Origin: CAYPYI01 sp964415085
GTDB lineage: Bacteria > Bacillota > Clostridia > Tissierellales > Tissierellaceae
Assembly: GCA_964415085.1 (NCBI GenBank)
Contig: CAYPYI010000011.1
Location: 1 to 32,818, forward strand
Length of the DNA: 32,818 nt
Direction: 5' to 3'
Part shown: positions 16,138 to 24,077 of the stretch, in pieces
Layout: each line of letters opens with the position of its first letter
How positions within the stretch are numbered: the first letter of the stretch is position 1
Translations under genes and position numbers: made by a program
The notes under the pieces: generated by a model
Told to the model about the DNA's origin: nothing
Seen by the model: the letters and a program-made list of their open reading frames with translations, nothing else
Databases searched by the model: none

Positions 16138-16165
16138 GTTACAAAATGGTAACAAAGAAGTTACA
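16138..16165 (-). promoter_or_regulatory. Triple WalR-type box
   Basis: On the minus strand the sequence reads TGTAAC-N5-TGTTAC-N5-TGTAAC (plus-strand elements at 16138-16143, 16149-16154, 16160-16165). Each adjacent pair fits the WalR/YycF consensus TGTWAH-N5-TGTWAH exactly, with 11-base periodicity. walR and walK are 5 kb downstream. Position after the -10 box favours repression or roadblock, but this is inference. Confidence 0.8.
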
Positions 16166-16207
16166 AACAATTTAAAGATTGTTACTATTGATAGGAGGAA
16201 AAGATAA

Positions 16208-17611
16208 ATGGAATCAAGAGCACCATTAACAATGAGAATTGTCCATTTCCTACATAATTTTAAAAATAAATTAATTGACAATATAAAAAAAGAAGAAAAC
16301 AAAGGCATTGTAGCTATTGGGGTATTACTAATAGTTATTTTTTCATATTTGTTTATATATAATAAAACTAAAGCATACTCTGTGATATTTAAAGGTGAAG
16401 AAGTAGGTAGTGTTAAAACTGAACTAGATGGGTATAAGATATTAGATGAGCTTGAACAAGAAATAAAAAAAGAAAATGATGCATCTGTATATTTAGATGA
16501 TGTTGTTACATTTGAAAGAACTAATAAAAGAAATAAAAATCTTTCAAGCGCAAATGAAATTAAAAGTATCATAAAACCACAAATATCATATAAGGTATCA
16601 GCATATATTATTGAAATAGATGGTGAGGCAGTAGGAGCCTTCAAAACTGGTAAAGAAGCAGAAGATTTACTAGAAGATATTAAAAATGAGTTTATTAAAG
16701 AAGATAGTAAATATGAAAATGTTGAAATATTAGAAAAATTAGATATAAAAAATAGAAAAATTTTATTAGCAGAATTAGATGAAAAAGAAGATGTTTTAAA
16801 TTATATAAAAACAGGTGGAGAAGAAGTTCAATCACATACTGTAGAGGTTGGAGAAAGTTTTTGGACAATTGCTAAAATATATAATACAACTGTTGAAGAA
16901 ATCGAAAAGGCAAATCCGGGTGTAATTCCAGAAAGATTAAAGCCAGGAGACGAAGTAAAATTATTTAAAGAAGTACCAAAACTTACAGTAGTAACTACAG
17001 AGAAAAAAGAAGTTGTAGAAGATATTGTAGCAGAAGTAGAAATAAAATATGATGAGAATAAGTTCAAAACCGAAAAGGAAGTAAAAGTAGAAGGATCAAA
17101 TGGACAGATTCAAAAAACAGTTCTTCAGAAAAAACATAATGGTGTTTTAGTTGAAGAAGATATTGTAGAAGAAAAAGTTGTAAAAGAACCAGTAACAAAG
17201 GTTGTAGTTCAAGGTACTAAAGAAGTGCCAAGAACAGTTGCAACTGGAAGTTTCATGATGCCAACTAGGGGTAGAATTACTTCTGGATTTGGTAGAAGAT
17301 GGGGAAGAATGCATAGAGGTCTTGATATAGCAGCTTCACAAGGAACAGCTATAAAAGCTGCAGATGGCGGAACTGTAAGTTTTGCTGGATGGAATGGATC
17401 TTATGGAAATATGATAGAGATAGATCATGGAAATGGATATAAAACAAGATATGCTCATTGTAGTAAACTTGTAGTAAGTAAGGGGACAAAAGTAGCTAAG
17501 GGAGATCATATAGCTAATGTTGGTAATACAGGAAGATCAACTGGAGCACACTTACATCTAGAAGTTATTAAAAATGGGGTACATCAAAACCCAAGTAATT
17601 TTGTAAAATAA
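16208..17611 (+). CDS. Membrane-anchored LysM-G5-M23 cell-wall endopeptidase
   Basis: Predicted peptidoglycan endopeptidase of 467 residues. A cytoplasmic N-terminus of about 32 residues is followed by a membrane segment at 33-51, an extended extracytoplasmic region, a LysM at about 209-253 (HTVEVGESFWTIAKIY...LKPGDEVKL), a G5-like domain at about 257-338 rich in Val, Lys and Glu, and a C-terminal M23 zinc peptidase (about 348-467). All zinc/catalytic residues are visible: His369 and Asp373 in HRGLD, His417 in YAHC, and HLH at 448-450. AGGAGG precedes the ATG. It forms a single-gene unit between two terminators. The WalR-type box in front suggests control by the wal system. Confidence 0.93.
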   Translation: MESRAPLTMRIVHFLHNFKNKLIDNIKKEENKGIVAIGVLLIVIFSYLFIYNKTKAYSVIFKGEEVGSVKTELDGYKILDELEQEIKKENDASVYLDDVVTFERTNKRNKNLSSANEIKSIIKPQISYKVSAYIIEIDGEAVGAFKTGKEAEDLLEDIKNEFIKEDSKYENVEILEKLDIKNRKILLAELDEKEDVLNYIKTGGEEVQSHTVEVGESFWTIAKIYNTTVEEIEKANPGVIPERLKPGDEVKLFKEVPKLTVVTTEKKEVVEDIVAEVEIKYDENKFKTEKEVKVEGSNGQIQKTVLQKKHNGVLVEEDIVEEKVVKEPVTKVVVQGTKEVPRTVATGSFMMPTRGRITSGFGRRWGRMHRGLDIAASQGTAIKAADGGTVSFAGWNGSYGNMIEIDHGNGYKTRYAHCSKLVVSKGTKVAKGDHIANVGNTGRSTGAHLHLEVIKNGVHQNPSNFVK

Positions 17612-17640
17612 TTATCTGTTTTAATAGATTAAAACGATAA

Positions 17641-17673
17641 AAAAGCATGTATCGAATGATACATGCTTTTTTT
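17641..17673. terminator. Bidirectional terminator between convergent genes
   Basis: Thirteen-base perfect stem AAAAGCATGTATC (17641-17653) with GATACATGCTTTT (17658-17670), loop GAAT. T runs on the plus side and A runs on the left side allow it to serve both the M23 gene and the convergent lipoprotein gene. Confidence 0.93.
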
Positions 17674-17690
17674 ATAAAATTTTTTTAATT

Positions 17691-18302
17691 TTATTTAGCT
17701 TTAACAGTTAAAGTAATACTAGCTAATATAGGCTCGAAAGATAATTCAACTACCTTACCATTAACTTCCCTTGTAATAACCTTATCAGGATTATTTGTTA
17801 TAGTTTCAATAGATTCTGTTAAAAATAATGTTGAATCATCACCCATATCAGTATAATTAGTTAGTACACCTAGTAAATATATTAAATTAAATATATTATG
17901 ATCTTCATCAGTAGAATTTATAACCATAAGAGTAATAGCTTCTGCTTCATCTTTTTCTACATTACCAAGTATTTCGATAATAGCAGCTCCTTTATTCTTA
18001 TCTGACTGACCAGTAAATGTATCTTTTCCATCACTAAGCTTTCTTTGTTCAAAGTTAAAATTAATATCCTTATGTTCATATAGTTTTTTTATTTCCGTCA
18101 TTTTATATCCTATATTCTTAACTTCAGCTTCAGTATTTTCTTTACTTTCTTCTTCTTTTTGATTTTCTTTAAGGTTATCCTCTACCTTATCTTCATCACT
18201 TTCAACTAAAATAAACTCATCTTGGCTAGCGAGTTCTTCATCTTTAGAGGAACAGCCAGATAATAAAAGTGCCAAAATTAATATAATTACATGTTTTTTC
18301 AA
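17691..18302 (-). CDS. Lipoprotein of unknown function
   Basis: Predicted membrane-anchored lipoprotein of 203 residues. A short Lys-Lys-His start, a hydrophobic stretch and the lipobox LLSGC place the lipidated cysteine at 17. Residues 19-62 form a very acidic, low-complexity linker (many Glu, Asp, Lys). Residues about 63-203 look like a compact domain with predicted strands (GAAIIEILGNV, EAITLMVINS, ELSFEPILASITLTVKA). I do not recognise the domain. The start is TTG at 18300-18302, set by AGGAG eight bases upstream. It is one of only two genes here facing the fork, and no clear promoter was found in 18303-18460. Confidence 0.85.
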   Translation of the reverse strand: MKKHVIILILALLLSGCSSKDEELASQDEFILVESDEDKVEDNLKENQKEEESKENTEAEVKNIGYKMTEIKKLYEHKDINFNFEQRKLSDGKDTFTGQSDKNKGAAIIEILGNVEKDEAEAITLMVINSTDEDHNIFNLIYLLGVLTNYTDMGDDSTLFLTESIETITNNPDKVITREVNGKVVELSFEPILASITLTVKAK

Positions 18303-18457
18303 ATCATCATCTCCTAAAATATATAATATAACAATCTTAACATATATAAGTAGATTAAGATTTACAGTGATTTGTCATCTTTAACATATATATTTTCCTG
18401 AAAAAATGTAATATATTATCTGGTTAAATTAAAACATATAAATAAGAAAATTTATAT

Positions 18458-18489
18458 AAAAAACCTCCAAATTTAAATAATTTGGAGGT
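18458..18489 (-). terminator. Terminator of cation ATPase gene
   Basis: Ten-base stem pairing 18463-18472 (ACCTCCAAAT on plus) with 18480-18489 (ATTTGGAGGT), seven-base loop. Read on minus, the hairpin is followed by a T run (18463 down to 18458). Confidence 0.88.
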
Positions 18490-18504
18490 AAGCTTTTAAA
18501 TTAA

Positions 18505-21192
18505 TTATTTTCTTTTATGCTTTCTTATTTTTATTAATTCTCCAACTAAAAGAGGAATTAATGATGCTGCTAAAACAATTCCCCATTGTTTTAAATTAAG
18601 TGGAACTGTATCAAATATAGGTTGTAAGAAAGGAACATATAATACTAATAGTAAAAGTAAAAATGAAAAACTCGTACCATATACTAATGATCTATTAGTA
18701 AATACTCCTAGTTCAAAAACACTATATTCTTGAGATCTACTTGAATATGCTCTTAAAAGTTCTGACATTATTAAAGTAGTAAATACCATAGCTCTTGACA
18801 TTATTAAATCATCATAAGTTTTAAGTGAATATATATAAACTAATAATGCAGCAGTAGCTATTGAAACACTTTGAATTATAATACTTTTAATAAACTTTTT
18901 AGTAATTAATGGTTCATTAGGGTCTCTTGGAGGTCTTTGCATTATATCTGGATCTCCCTTTTCAACTCCTAGTGCAAGTGCTGGGAAACTGTCAGTAACT
19001 AAATTTAACCATAATAACTGAATAGCAATTAAAGGTACTGGTAAATTAAGTAATATACTTACAGTAACAATTAAAATTTCTGCTATATTACATGATAACA
19101 AGAATAAAACAAATTTTATAATATTATCATAAATTATTCTACCTTCTTCAACGGCAGATACAATACTTGCAAAGTTATCATCTGTAAGAATCATCTCAGC
19201 AGTATTTTTAGCAACGTCTGTACCTGTAATACCCATTGAAATACCAATATCCGCATGTTTTAAAGCTGGTGCATCATTAACACCATCTCCAGTCATTGCT
19301 ACAATATGACCATTAGCTTTTAAAGCTGATACTATTTTAACCTTATGTTCAGGTGAAACTCTGGCAAAAACTCTAGTGTTTTTAACAGCTTCTTTAAGTT
19401 CATCATCACTTAATTTATTTAAGTCCTTACCCATTAAAACTTGATCTTCAGAATGAGCAATTCCTAAATCTTTTGCAATAGCAAAAGCTGTCTCTTTATA
19501 ATCACCTGTAATCATTATTGTTTTTATTCCTGCAGTATCACATTTTTTTATAGCTTCTTTAGCTTCTTTTCTTGCAGGGTCTATCATACCAGTTAAACCA
19601 ACAAAAACTAAATTATCCTCAATATCTTCAACATTTGAAGTATCAGGAAGTAAATCATGTTCCTTATAAGCATAAGCTAGAACTCTTAGTGCATTTCTTG
19701 AAAAAGAAGAGTTATATTTTAAGACTTTTTCTTTATATTCATCTGTAAGATTTTCAATACGTCCATTTATTAGTATAAACTTACATCTATCAAGAATTAT
19801 ATCTGGTGCACCTTTTGTAAATGATATAACTTTTCCTTCTTTATAATTTTCATGGAAAGTTGTCATCATCTTTCTTTCAGAATCAAAAGGAATTTCTTCA
19901 ATTCTTTTATATTTTTCGTTAATTTCTTCTTTACTAATATTATTCTTACCAGCCAGAGTCATTAAAGCTCCTTCAGTAGGATCTCCTATAATTTGATATT
20001 GATCCTCTTCTAAAACTAAAGAAGAGTCATTACATAAAGCAGCAATATCAAGTAAAGTTTTAACATCTGGATTTTTATCTACATTAAATTCTTTATTATT
20101 ATCTAAGAAAAATCTTCCCTTAGGAGTATATCCTAAACCTTCAACATCTAAATGAACTCCCCCACTATATATTTTAGTAACAGTCATTTCATTTTGAGTT
20201 AAAGTACCAGTTTTATCTGAACAAATAACTGTTGTACTACCAAGAGTTTCAACAGCTAATAATTTTTTTACTATAGCATGTCTTTCTACCATCCTATTCA
20301 TTCCAAGTGCAAGAACTATAGTAACTATGGCAGGTAAACCTTCTGGTATTGCAGCAACAGCTAAACTGATAGCAACCATAAACATATCCAACATTTCCAT
20401 ACCTTGTAACAAACCTAAAACAAAAACAGCAATACAAATTATAATAGTAGTAATACCTAGCGTTTTACCTAAATGATTTAACCTTTTTTGAAGTGGTGTA
20501 ACTTCTTGGTCAAATGTTTGTATTTGTGTAGCAATTTTTCCTATTTCTGTTTCATGTCCTGTAGCAACAACTACACCTTTTCCACGACCATAAGTTACTA
20601 TGGTATTCATAAAACAAATATTATGTTTATCACCTATTGATATATCTTCATCAGCAATAACTGAAGTATCTTTTTCTACAGGAACAGATTCTCCTGTCAA
20701 GGATGATTCATCAATTTTTAAGCTAGAAGAATCAATAAGCCTTATATCAGCAGGGACTATATCCCCGGCCTCAAGTAAAACAACATCTCCTGGAACAATA
20801 TCACTTGAATTTATACTTTCTATTTTCCCATTTCTAATAACCTTAGCTGTAGGAGATGACATCTGCTTTAAAGATTCAAGTCCTTTTTCAGCCTTACCTT
20901 CCTGATACATACTTAAGAAGGCGTTTAATAAAACAATGATTAAAATAACTACAGCATCAGGTTTTTCTCCTATAGCATAAGAAATACCTGCAGCAATAAT
21001 AAGTATTACAACTAAAAAGTCCGAAAACTGATCCTTTAATTTACTTAGAAAAGATCTTTTCTTTTGTTCTTGTAGTTCATTTTTTCCATACTTTTCCAAA
21101 TTGGCGTTAACTTGGCTATTAGATAGACCATTATCCATATCTGAAGAAAAGTGTTCTAAAGCGTCTTTACTACTAACTTTTTCCCAGTCCAT
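18505..21192 (-). CDS. P2A-type cation-transporting ATPase (Ca2+/Mn2+)
   Basis: P-type ATPase of 895 residues that exports a divalent cation. Features in order: N-terminal cation ATPase domain (1-70), M1-M2, actuator loop with TGES (166-169), M4 with PEGLP (283-287), phosphorylation site DKTGT (Asp326), nucleotide-binding domain, hinge GDGVNDAPALKHADIG, and M5-M10. M5 carries NIAEI and M6 NLVTDSFPALALG, which keep the Asn, Glu, Thr and Asp ligands of the SERCA calcium sites, so Ca2+ or Mn2+ transport is supported. AAAGGAGG precedes the ATG. The leader resembles a manganese riboswitch, so Mn2+ export is a realistic alternative to Ca2+. Confidence 0.93.
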   Translation of the reverse strand: MDWEKVSSKDALEHFSSDMDNGLSNSQVNANLEKYGKNELQEQKKRSFLSKLKDQFSDFLVVILIIAAGISYAIGEKPDAVVILIIVLLNAFLSMYQEGKAEKGLESLKQMSSPTAKVIRNGKIESINSSDIVPGDVVLLEAGDIVPADIRLIDSSSLKIDESSLTGESVPVEKDTSVIADEDISIGDKHNICFMNTIVTYGRGKGVVVATGHETEIGKIATQIQTFDQEVTPLQKRLNHLGKTLGITTIIICIAVFVLGLLQGMEMLDMFMVAISLAVAAIPEGLPAIVTIVLALGMNRMVERHAIVKKLLAVETLGSTTVICSDKTGTLTQNEMTVTKIYSGGVHLDVEGLGYTPKGRFFLDNNKEFNVDKNPDVKTLLDIAALCNDSSLVLEEDQYQIIGDPTEGALMTLAGKNNISKEEINEKYKRIEEIPFDSERKMMTTFHENYKEGKVISFTKGAPDIILDRCKFILINGRIENLTDEYKEKVLKYNSSFSRNALRVLAYAYKEHDLLPDTSNVEDIEDNLVFVGLTGMIDPARKEAKEAIKKCDTAGIKTIMITGDYKETAFAIAKDLGIAHSEDQVLMGKDLNKLSDDELKEAVKNTRVFARVSPEHKVKIVSALKANGHIVAMTGDGVNDAPALKHADIGISMGITGTDVAKNTAEMILTDDNFASIVSAVEEGRIIYDNIIKFVLFLLSCNIAEILIVTVSILLNLPVPLIAIQLLWLNLVTDSFPALALGVEKGDPDIMQRPPRDPNEPLITKKFIKSIIIQSVSIATAALLVYIYSLKTYDDLIMSRAMVFTTLIMSELLRAYSSRSQEYSVFELGVFTNRSLVYGTSFSFLLLLLVLYVPFLQPIFDTVPLNLKQWGIVLAASLIPLLVGELIKIRKHKRK

Positions 21193-21240
21193 ATATATCC
21201 TCCTTTATTCTTAATATACCTATATAAAAAATTAACAAAC

Positions 21241-21292
21241 AAAAAAACGAGATTTTTATATAGATATACTTATCTATATAAAAGTCTCGTTT
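21241..21292 (-). terminator. Leader terminator upstream of cation ATPase
   Basis: Long hairpin on the minus strand: AAACGAGA + TTTTATATAGATA pairs with TATCTATATAAAA + TCTCGTTT (one C/A mismatch), four-base loop, ending in a T run at 21247-21241. It lies 48 bases before the ATPase start, so it must be conditionally read through. Confidence 0.88.
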
Positions 21293-21361
21293 CCATTAAG
21301 GTAATTAGCCGGGAATTATCCGTATTGACGACTAATTAATATAAACTACTCCCTTTTATAT
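21276..21361 (-). ncRNA. Probable yybP-ykoY manganese riboswitch
   Basis: On the minus strand the leader begins near 21361 with AUAUAAAAGGGAGUAG, where GGGAGUAG is the hallmark 5' segment of the yybP-ykoY class. It continues with a 7-bp helix UAAUUAG/CUAAUUA (21338-21332 with 21308-21302) that encloses GUCGUCAAUACG, resembling the conserved loop of this class. The 5' strand AUAUAAAAG (21361-21353) can pair with CUUUUAUAU (21284-21276), which is also part of the terminator's left arm, so aptamer P1 and terminator exclude each other: an ON switch. Known members sense Mn2+ and often precede P-type ATPases. Confidence 0.72.
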
Positions 21362-21366
21362 GATAT

Positions 21367-21395
21367 ATTATAATATAGACCTAAGTAATAAGCAA
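21367..21395 (-). promoter_or_regulatory. Promoter of riboswitch-ATPase transcript
   Basis: Minus-strand TATAAT at 21372-21367 with a weak -35 TTGCTT at 21395-21390, spacer 17 bases. The predicted start near 21361 coincides with the 5' strand of riboswitch P1. Confidence 0.6.
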
Positions 21396-21427
21396 TATTA
21401 AGTTTTGATTATATAGATTCAAAACTA

Positions 21428-21456
21428 TTGACATAAGTAAAGAGGTATAAGATAAT
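21428..21456 (+). promoter_or_regulatory. Sigma-A promoter of walRK
   Basis: TTGACA at 21428-21433 and GATAAT at 21451-21456, spacer 17 bases, 44 bases before the walR start. No WalR-type box was seen next to it, so walRK itself may not be autoregulated. Confidence 0.75.
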
Positions 21457-21499
21457 TCATATATTAAGACAAGTTTAAGATTCTTAAGGAGATGATTAA

Positions 21500-22186
21500 A
21501 TGGCTAAGATACTTGTTATAGATGACGAGGTACAAATAGCAGATATAATAAAATTTAACTTAGAAAAAGAAGGATATGAAGTAGATACAGCAAGTGATGG
21601 GGAAAAAGGAATAGAGAAAGTTTCATCTTTTCAACCAGATTTATTAATACTAGATATAATGATGCCTAAAATAGATGGTTTTGAAGTACTAAAACAAGTT
21701 AGGAAAAAGTATAAATTTCCTATAATAATGCTTACAGCAAAAGAAGATGAAGTTGATAAAGTATTAGGTTTAGAACTTGGTGCTGACGATTATGTTGTAA
21801 AACCATTTAGCATGAGGGAATTAATAGCAAGAGTAAATGCTAATTTAAGAAGAGTAGATTACGAAGATAATAATAATCAAAATAGAAAATTAAAAGTAGA
21901 TGACTTAGTAATAGATCTTGATAAATATGAGGTAACCAAAGCTAATGAAGTAGTAGACTTAACGCTTAGAGAATATGAGTTACTTAAATTTTTAGCATCT
22001 AATGAAGATCAAGTATTCTCAAGAGAAAAATTATTAAAAGAAGTTTGGGGATATGAGTATTATGGAGATATAAGAACAGTTGATGTAACTGTAAGAAGAT
22101 TAAGGGAAAAAATAGAAGATGAAGATGGTGAATATAAATATATTTTAACAAAAAGAGGAGTAGGCTACTACTTCGGGGGTGAATAA
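21500..22186 (+). CDS. walR: Response regulator WalR (YycF)
   Basis: OmpR/PhoB-type response regulator of 228 residues, the usually essential regulator of cell-wall hydrolase genes in low-GC Gram-positives. Receiver domain (1-118) with the acidic pair D8-D9, phospho-acceptor Asp52 in LILDIMMP, Thr in MLTAK and Lys in VVKPF. The C-terminal winged helix (about 130-228) ends with TVDVTVRRLREKIEDEDGEYKYILTKRGVGYYF. AAGGAG precedes the ATG. Identification as WalR rather than another OmpR-family member rests on the downstream walK-yycH-yycI-yycJ-htrA order. Confidence 0.95.
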   Translation: MAKILVIDDEVQIADIIKFNLEKEGYEVDTASDGEKGIEKVSSFQPDLLILDIMMPKIDGFEVLKQVRKKYKFPIIMLTAKEDEVDKVLGLELGADDYVVKPFSMRELIARVNANLRRVDYEDNNNQNRKLKVDDLVIDLDKYEVTKANEVVDLTLREYELLKFLASNEDQVFSREKLLKEVWGYEYYGDIRTVDVTVRRLREKIEDEDGEYKYILTKRGVGYYFGGE

Positions 22187-22188
22187 AA

Positions 22189-23985
22189 ATGTTCTCTAGC
22201 ATAAGATGGAGATTTATTACTATATACTTTTTGCTAGTGTTTATTGCCATGAGTATTGTAGGAGTTTTTATAATAGACAGAACAGAAACTCAACAGTTAA
22301 ACTCAGTTTTAATTAACATGGAAAGGCAAGTTGAAACTATAGTTGAAAGTTCTAGTTATATAGGAAGTAATGACTGGGATGAATACCAAGAAGAAATACA
22401 GCAAGTTCTTAATGAGTGGAGACTTGGTAGTAAAGAAACTCTTTATGTAATTGATAATCAGGATATACCAACTATAATTGCTAGTACTTCAAAACAGTAC
22501 TCAAAACTAAAGGGACAAAATGCACTATCATCAAAATATATAGATCCCTTACTAGTACTAGAAGCTTTTAATGGAGAAAAAGATTATAAAGAAATAGAGG
22601 ATTTAAATGAGAAAACTCCATATCTACATTTATCATTCCCTGTAATAAATGAACTAGGTCAAATTAAAGGAATTATATATATGACATCAGATTTATCTAT
22701 GGCATATAGCACTATAAAAGAATTTAAAATAATACTAACAAATGCAACACTATTAGCTCTTGGAATAACAGTTGTTTTAGGGTTTATAATAGCAAGTAGT
22801 ATTACAAATCCTATTAGAGATTTGACCATTAAAGCAGAAGAGATGGCTAAGGGTGATTTTGATCAGTTTGTTGATATAAAGTCTAATGATGAGATAGGTC
22901 AGTTAGGTAGTATGTTTAACTATCTAACCTTAGAACTTAAAAGTACACTTCAAGAGATGGATTTAGAAAGAAGTAAACTTGAGACTATATTTACATATAT
23001 GGCTGAAGGGGTAGTTGCAGTAAATAATAAAAATCAAATTATACATGCTAATTTAATTGCGATGAACATACTAAATTTAGATGAAGACTATCTGGATAAA
23101 AAGATATTACTTGATTTTGATCTTTTGGGTTTTAAAGATGTAGACTATAAAGATAGTAAAAATTTAAAAGGAAGTCATATAGTAAGATCAGGTAGAGAAG
23201 TTTATAAAATAAAACATGCTCCCTTTAAAAATAAAGAAGATTTAGAAAGTTTTGGAGGACTTATTATTGTTTTTCAAGATATAACTAAAGAGCATGAGCT
23301 TGATAATATGAGAAAAGAATTTGTAGCAAATGTTTCTCATGAACTTAAAACTCCTATTACGACAATAAAAAGCTATACGGAAACATTATTAGAATCAGAT
23401 GTTGATAAAGAAATACAAAATAAATTTTTAAATATAATAAATGAAGAATCTGATAGAATGAATAGGCTTGTAAGTGATCTATTAAAGCTATCAAATTTAG
23501 ATTATAAAAAAACAAAATGGAATAAATCTTTAGTAAATATAAATTCACTAATAGAAGATTGTCTAGTTAAGCTTGATTATTCCTCAAAAGAGAAAAATCA
23601 AGAAGTAATAGTAGATTTAAATGAAAGTATAGAAAAAATATATATAGACAAAGATGCTATACAGCAGGTAATATTAAATATACTTACAAATGCCATTAAA
23701 TATAATGACTACAATGGTCTTATAGAAGTTAAATCACAAGAAGAAGAAAAAGAAATAATAATATCCATAAAAGATAATGGACCGGGTATATCAAAAGAAG
23801 ATTTAAATAGAATTTTTGAAAGATTTTATAGAGTAGAAAAAGGTAGAAGTAGAGAACTTGGTGGAACTGGATTAGGCTTATCCATAGCAAAAGAGATAGT
23901 AGAAGCCCATGGGGGTAGTTTAAAACTAACTAGTGAGCTTTCTAAAGGCACTAGAGTGGATATAATCCTACCTAAAGAGATATAA
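22189..23985 (+). CDS. walK: Sensor histidine kinase WalK (YycG)
   Basis: Membrane kinase of 598 residues, partner of WalR, two bases after its stop. Membrane segments lie at about 9-28 and 184-206, framing an extracytoplasmic sensor domain of about 150 residues. A HAMP domain (about 207-258) with ITNPIRDLTIKAEEMAKGDF, a PAS domain (about 264-370), and HisKA with His384 in NVSHELKTPITTIKSY follow. The ATPase domain has N-box ILTNAIKYN, DNGPGIS, and GGTGLGLSIAKEIVEAHGG. This is the full WalK architecture. In other species the kinase responds to cell-wall state and is modulated by YycH and YycI, both encoded downstream. Confidence 0.95.
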   Translation: MFSSIRWRFITIYFLLVFIAMSIVGVFIIDRTETQQLNSVLINMERQVETIVESSSYIGSNDWDEYQEEIQQVLNEWRLGSKETLYVIDNQDIPTIIASTSKQYSKLKGQNALSSKYIDPLLVLEAFNGEKDYKEIEDLNEKTPYLHLSFPVINELGQIKGIIYMTSDLSMAYSTIKEFKIILTNATLLALGITVVLGFIIASSITNPIRDLTIKAEEMAKGDFDQFVDIKSNDEIGQLGSMFNYLTLELKSTLQEMDLERSKLETIFTYMAEGVVAVNNKNQIIHANLIAMNILNLDEDYLDKKILLDFDLLGFKDVDYKDSKNLKGSHIVRSGREVYKIKHAPFKNKEDLESFGGLIIVFQDITKEHELDNMRKEFVANVSHELKTPITTIKSYTETLLESDVDKEIQNKFLNIINEESDRMNRLVSDLLKLSNLDYKKTKWNKSLVNINSLIEDCLVKLDYSSKEKNQEVIVDLNESIEKIYIDKDAIQQVILNILTNAIKYNDYNGLIEVKSQEEEKEIIISIKDNGPGISKEDLNRIFERFYRVEKGRSRELGGTGLGLSIAKEIVEAHGGSLKLTSELSKGTRVDIILPKEI

Positions 23986-24008
23986 GTGTAATATCAACTT
24001 AATTACAC

Positions 24009-24025
24009 TGTAATATAATTGTAAT
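24009..24025 (+). promoter_or_regulatory. WalR-type box downstream of walK
   Basis: TGTAAT-N5-TGTAAT fits TGTWAH-N5-TGTWAH exactly. Another TGTAAT at 23987 is 22 bases (two turns) upstream, and a further one at 24041. The box ends 5-10 bases before overlapping TATAAT motifs, i.e. where a -35 box would be, the geometry of an activator-dependent promoter. Confidence 0.75.
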
Positions 24026-24030
24026 AAACA

Positions 24031-24041
24031 TATAATATAAT
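24031..24041 (+). promoter_or_regulatory. Promoter -10 elements for secreted protein-yycHI
   Basis: Two overlapping TATAAT hexamers (24031-24036 and 24036-24041) with no recognisable -35 box at 16-18 bases; the WalR-type box occupies that position. Start codon of the next gene is at 24078. Confidence 0.6.
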
Positions 24042-24077
24042 GTAATTAAGTAAAATAGTGGGGAGGTTTGACGAGAA

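Larger units (their letters stand above)
15856..16207. other. Intergenic region, lipid kinase to M23 peptidase
   Basis: No gene in 352 bases. It holds the kinase terminator (15930-15966), about 135 bases of A/T-rich DNA with nothing recognisable (15967-16102), a promoter (16103-16130), a triple WalR-type repeat (16138-16165) and the M23 ribosome-binding site AGGAGG near 16193-16198. Confidence 0.8.

Noticed and set aside
16160..16188. GTTACA/TACTAT as an alternative M23 promoter downstream of the WalR-type box
   Set aside because: Transcription would begin inside the ribosome-binding site, so the transcript could not be translated efficiently.
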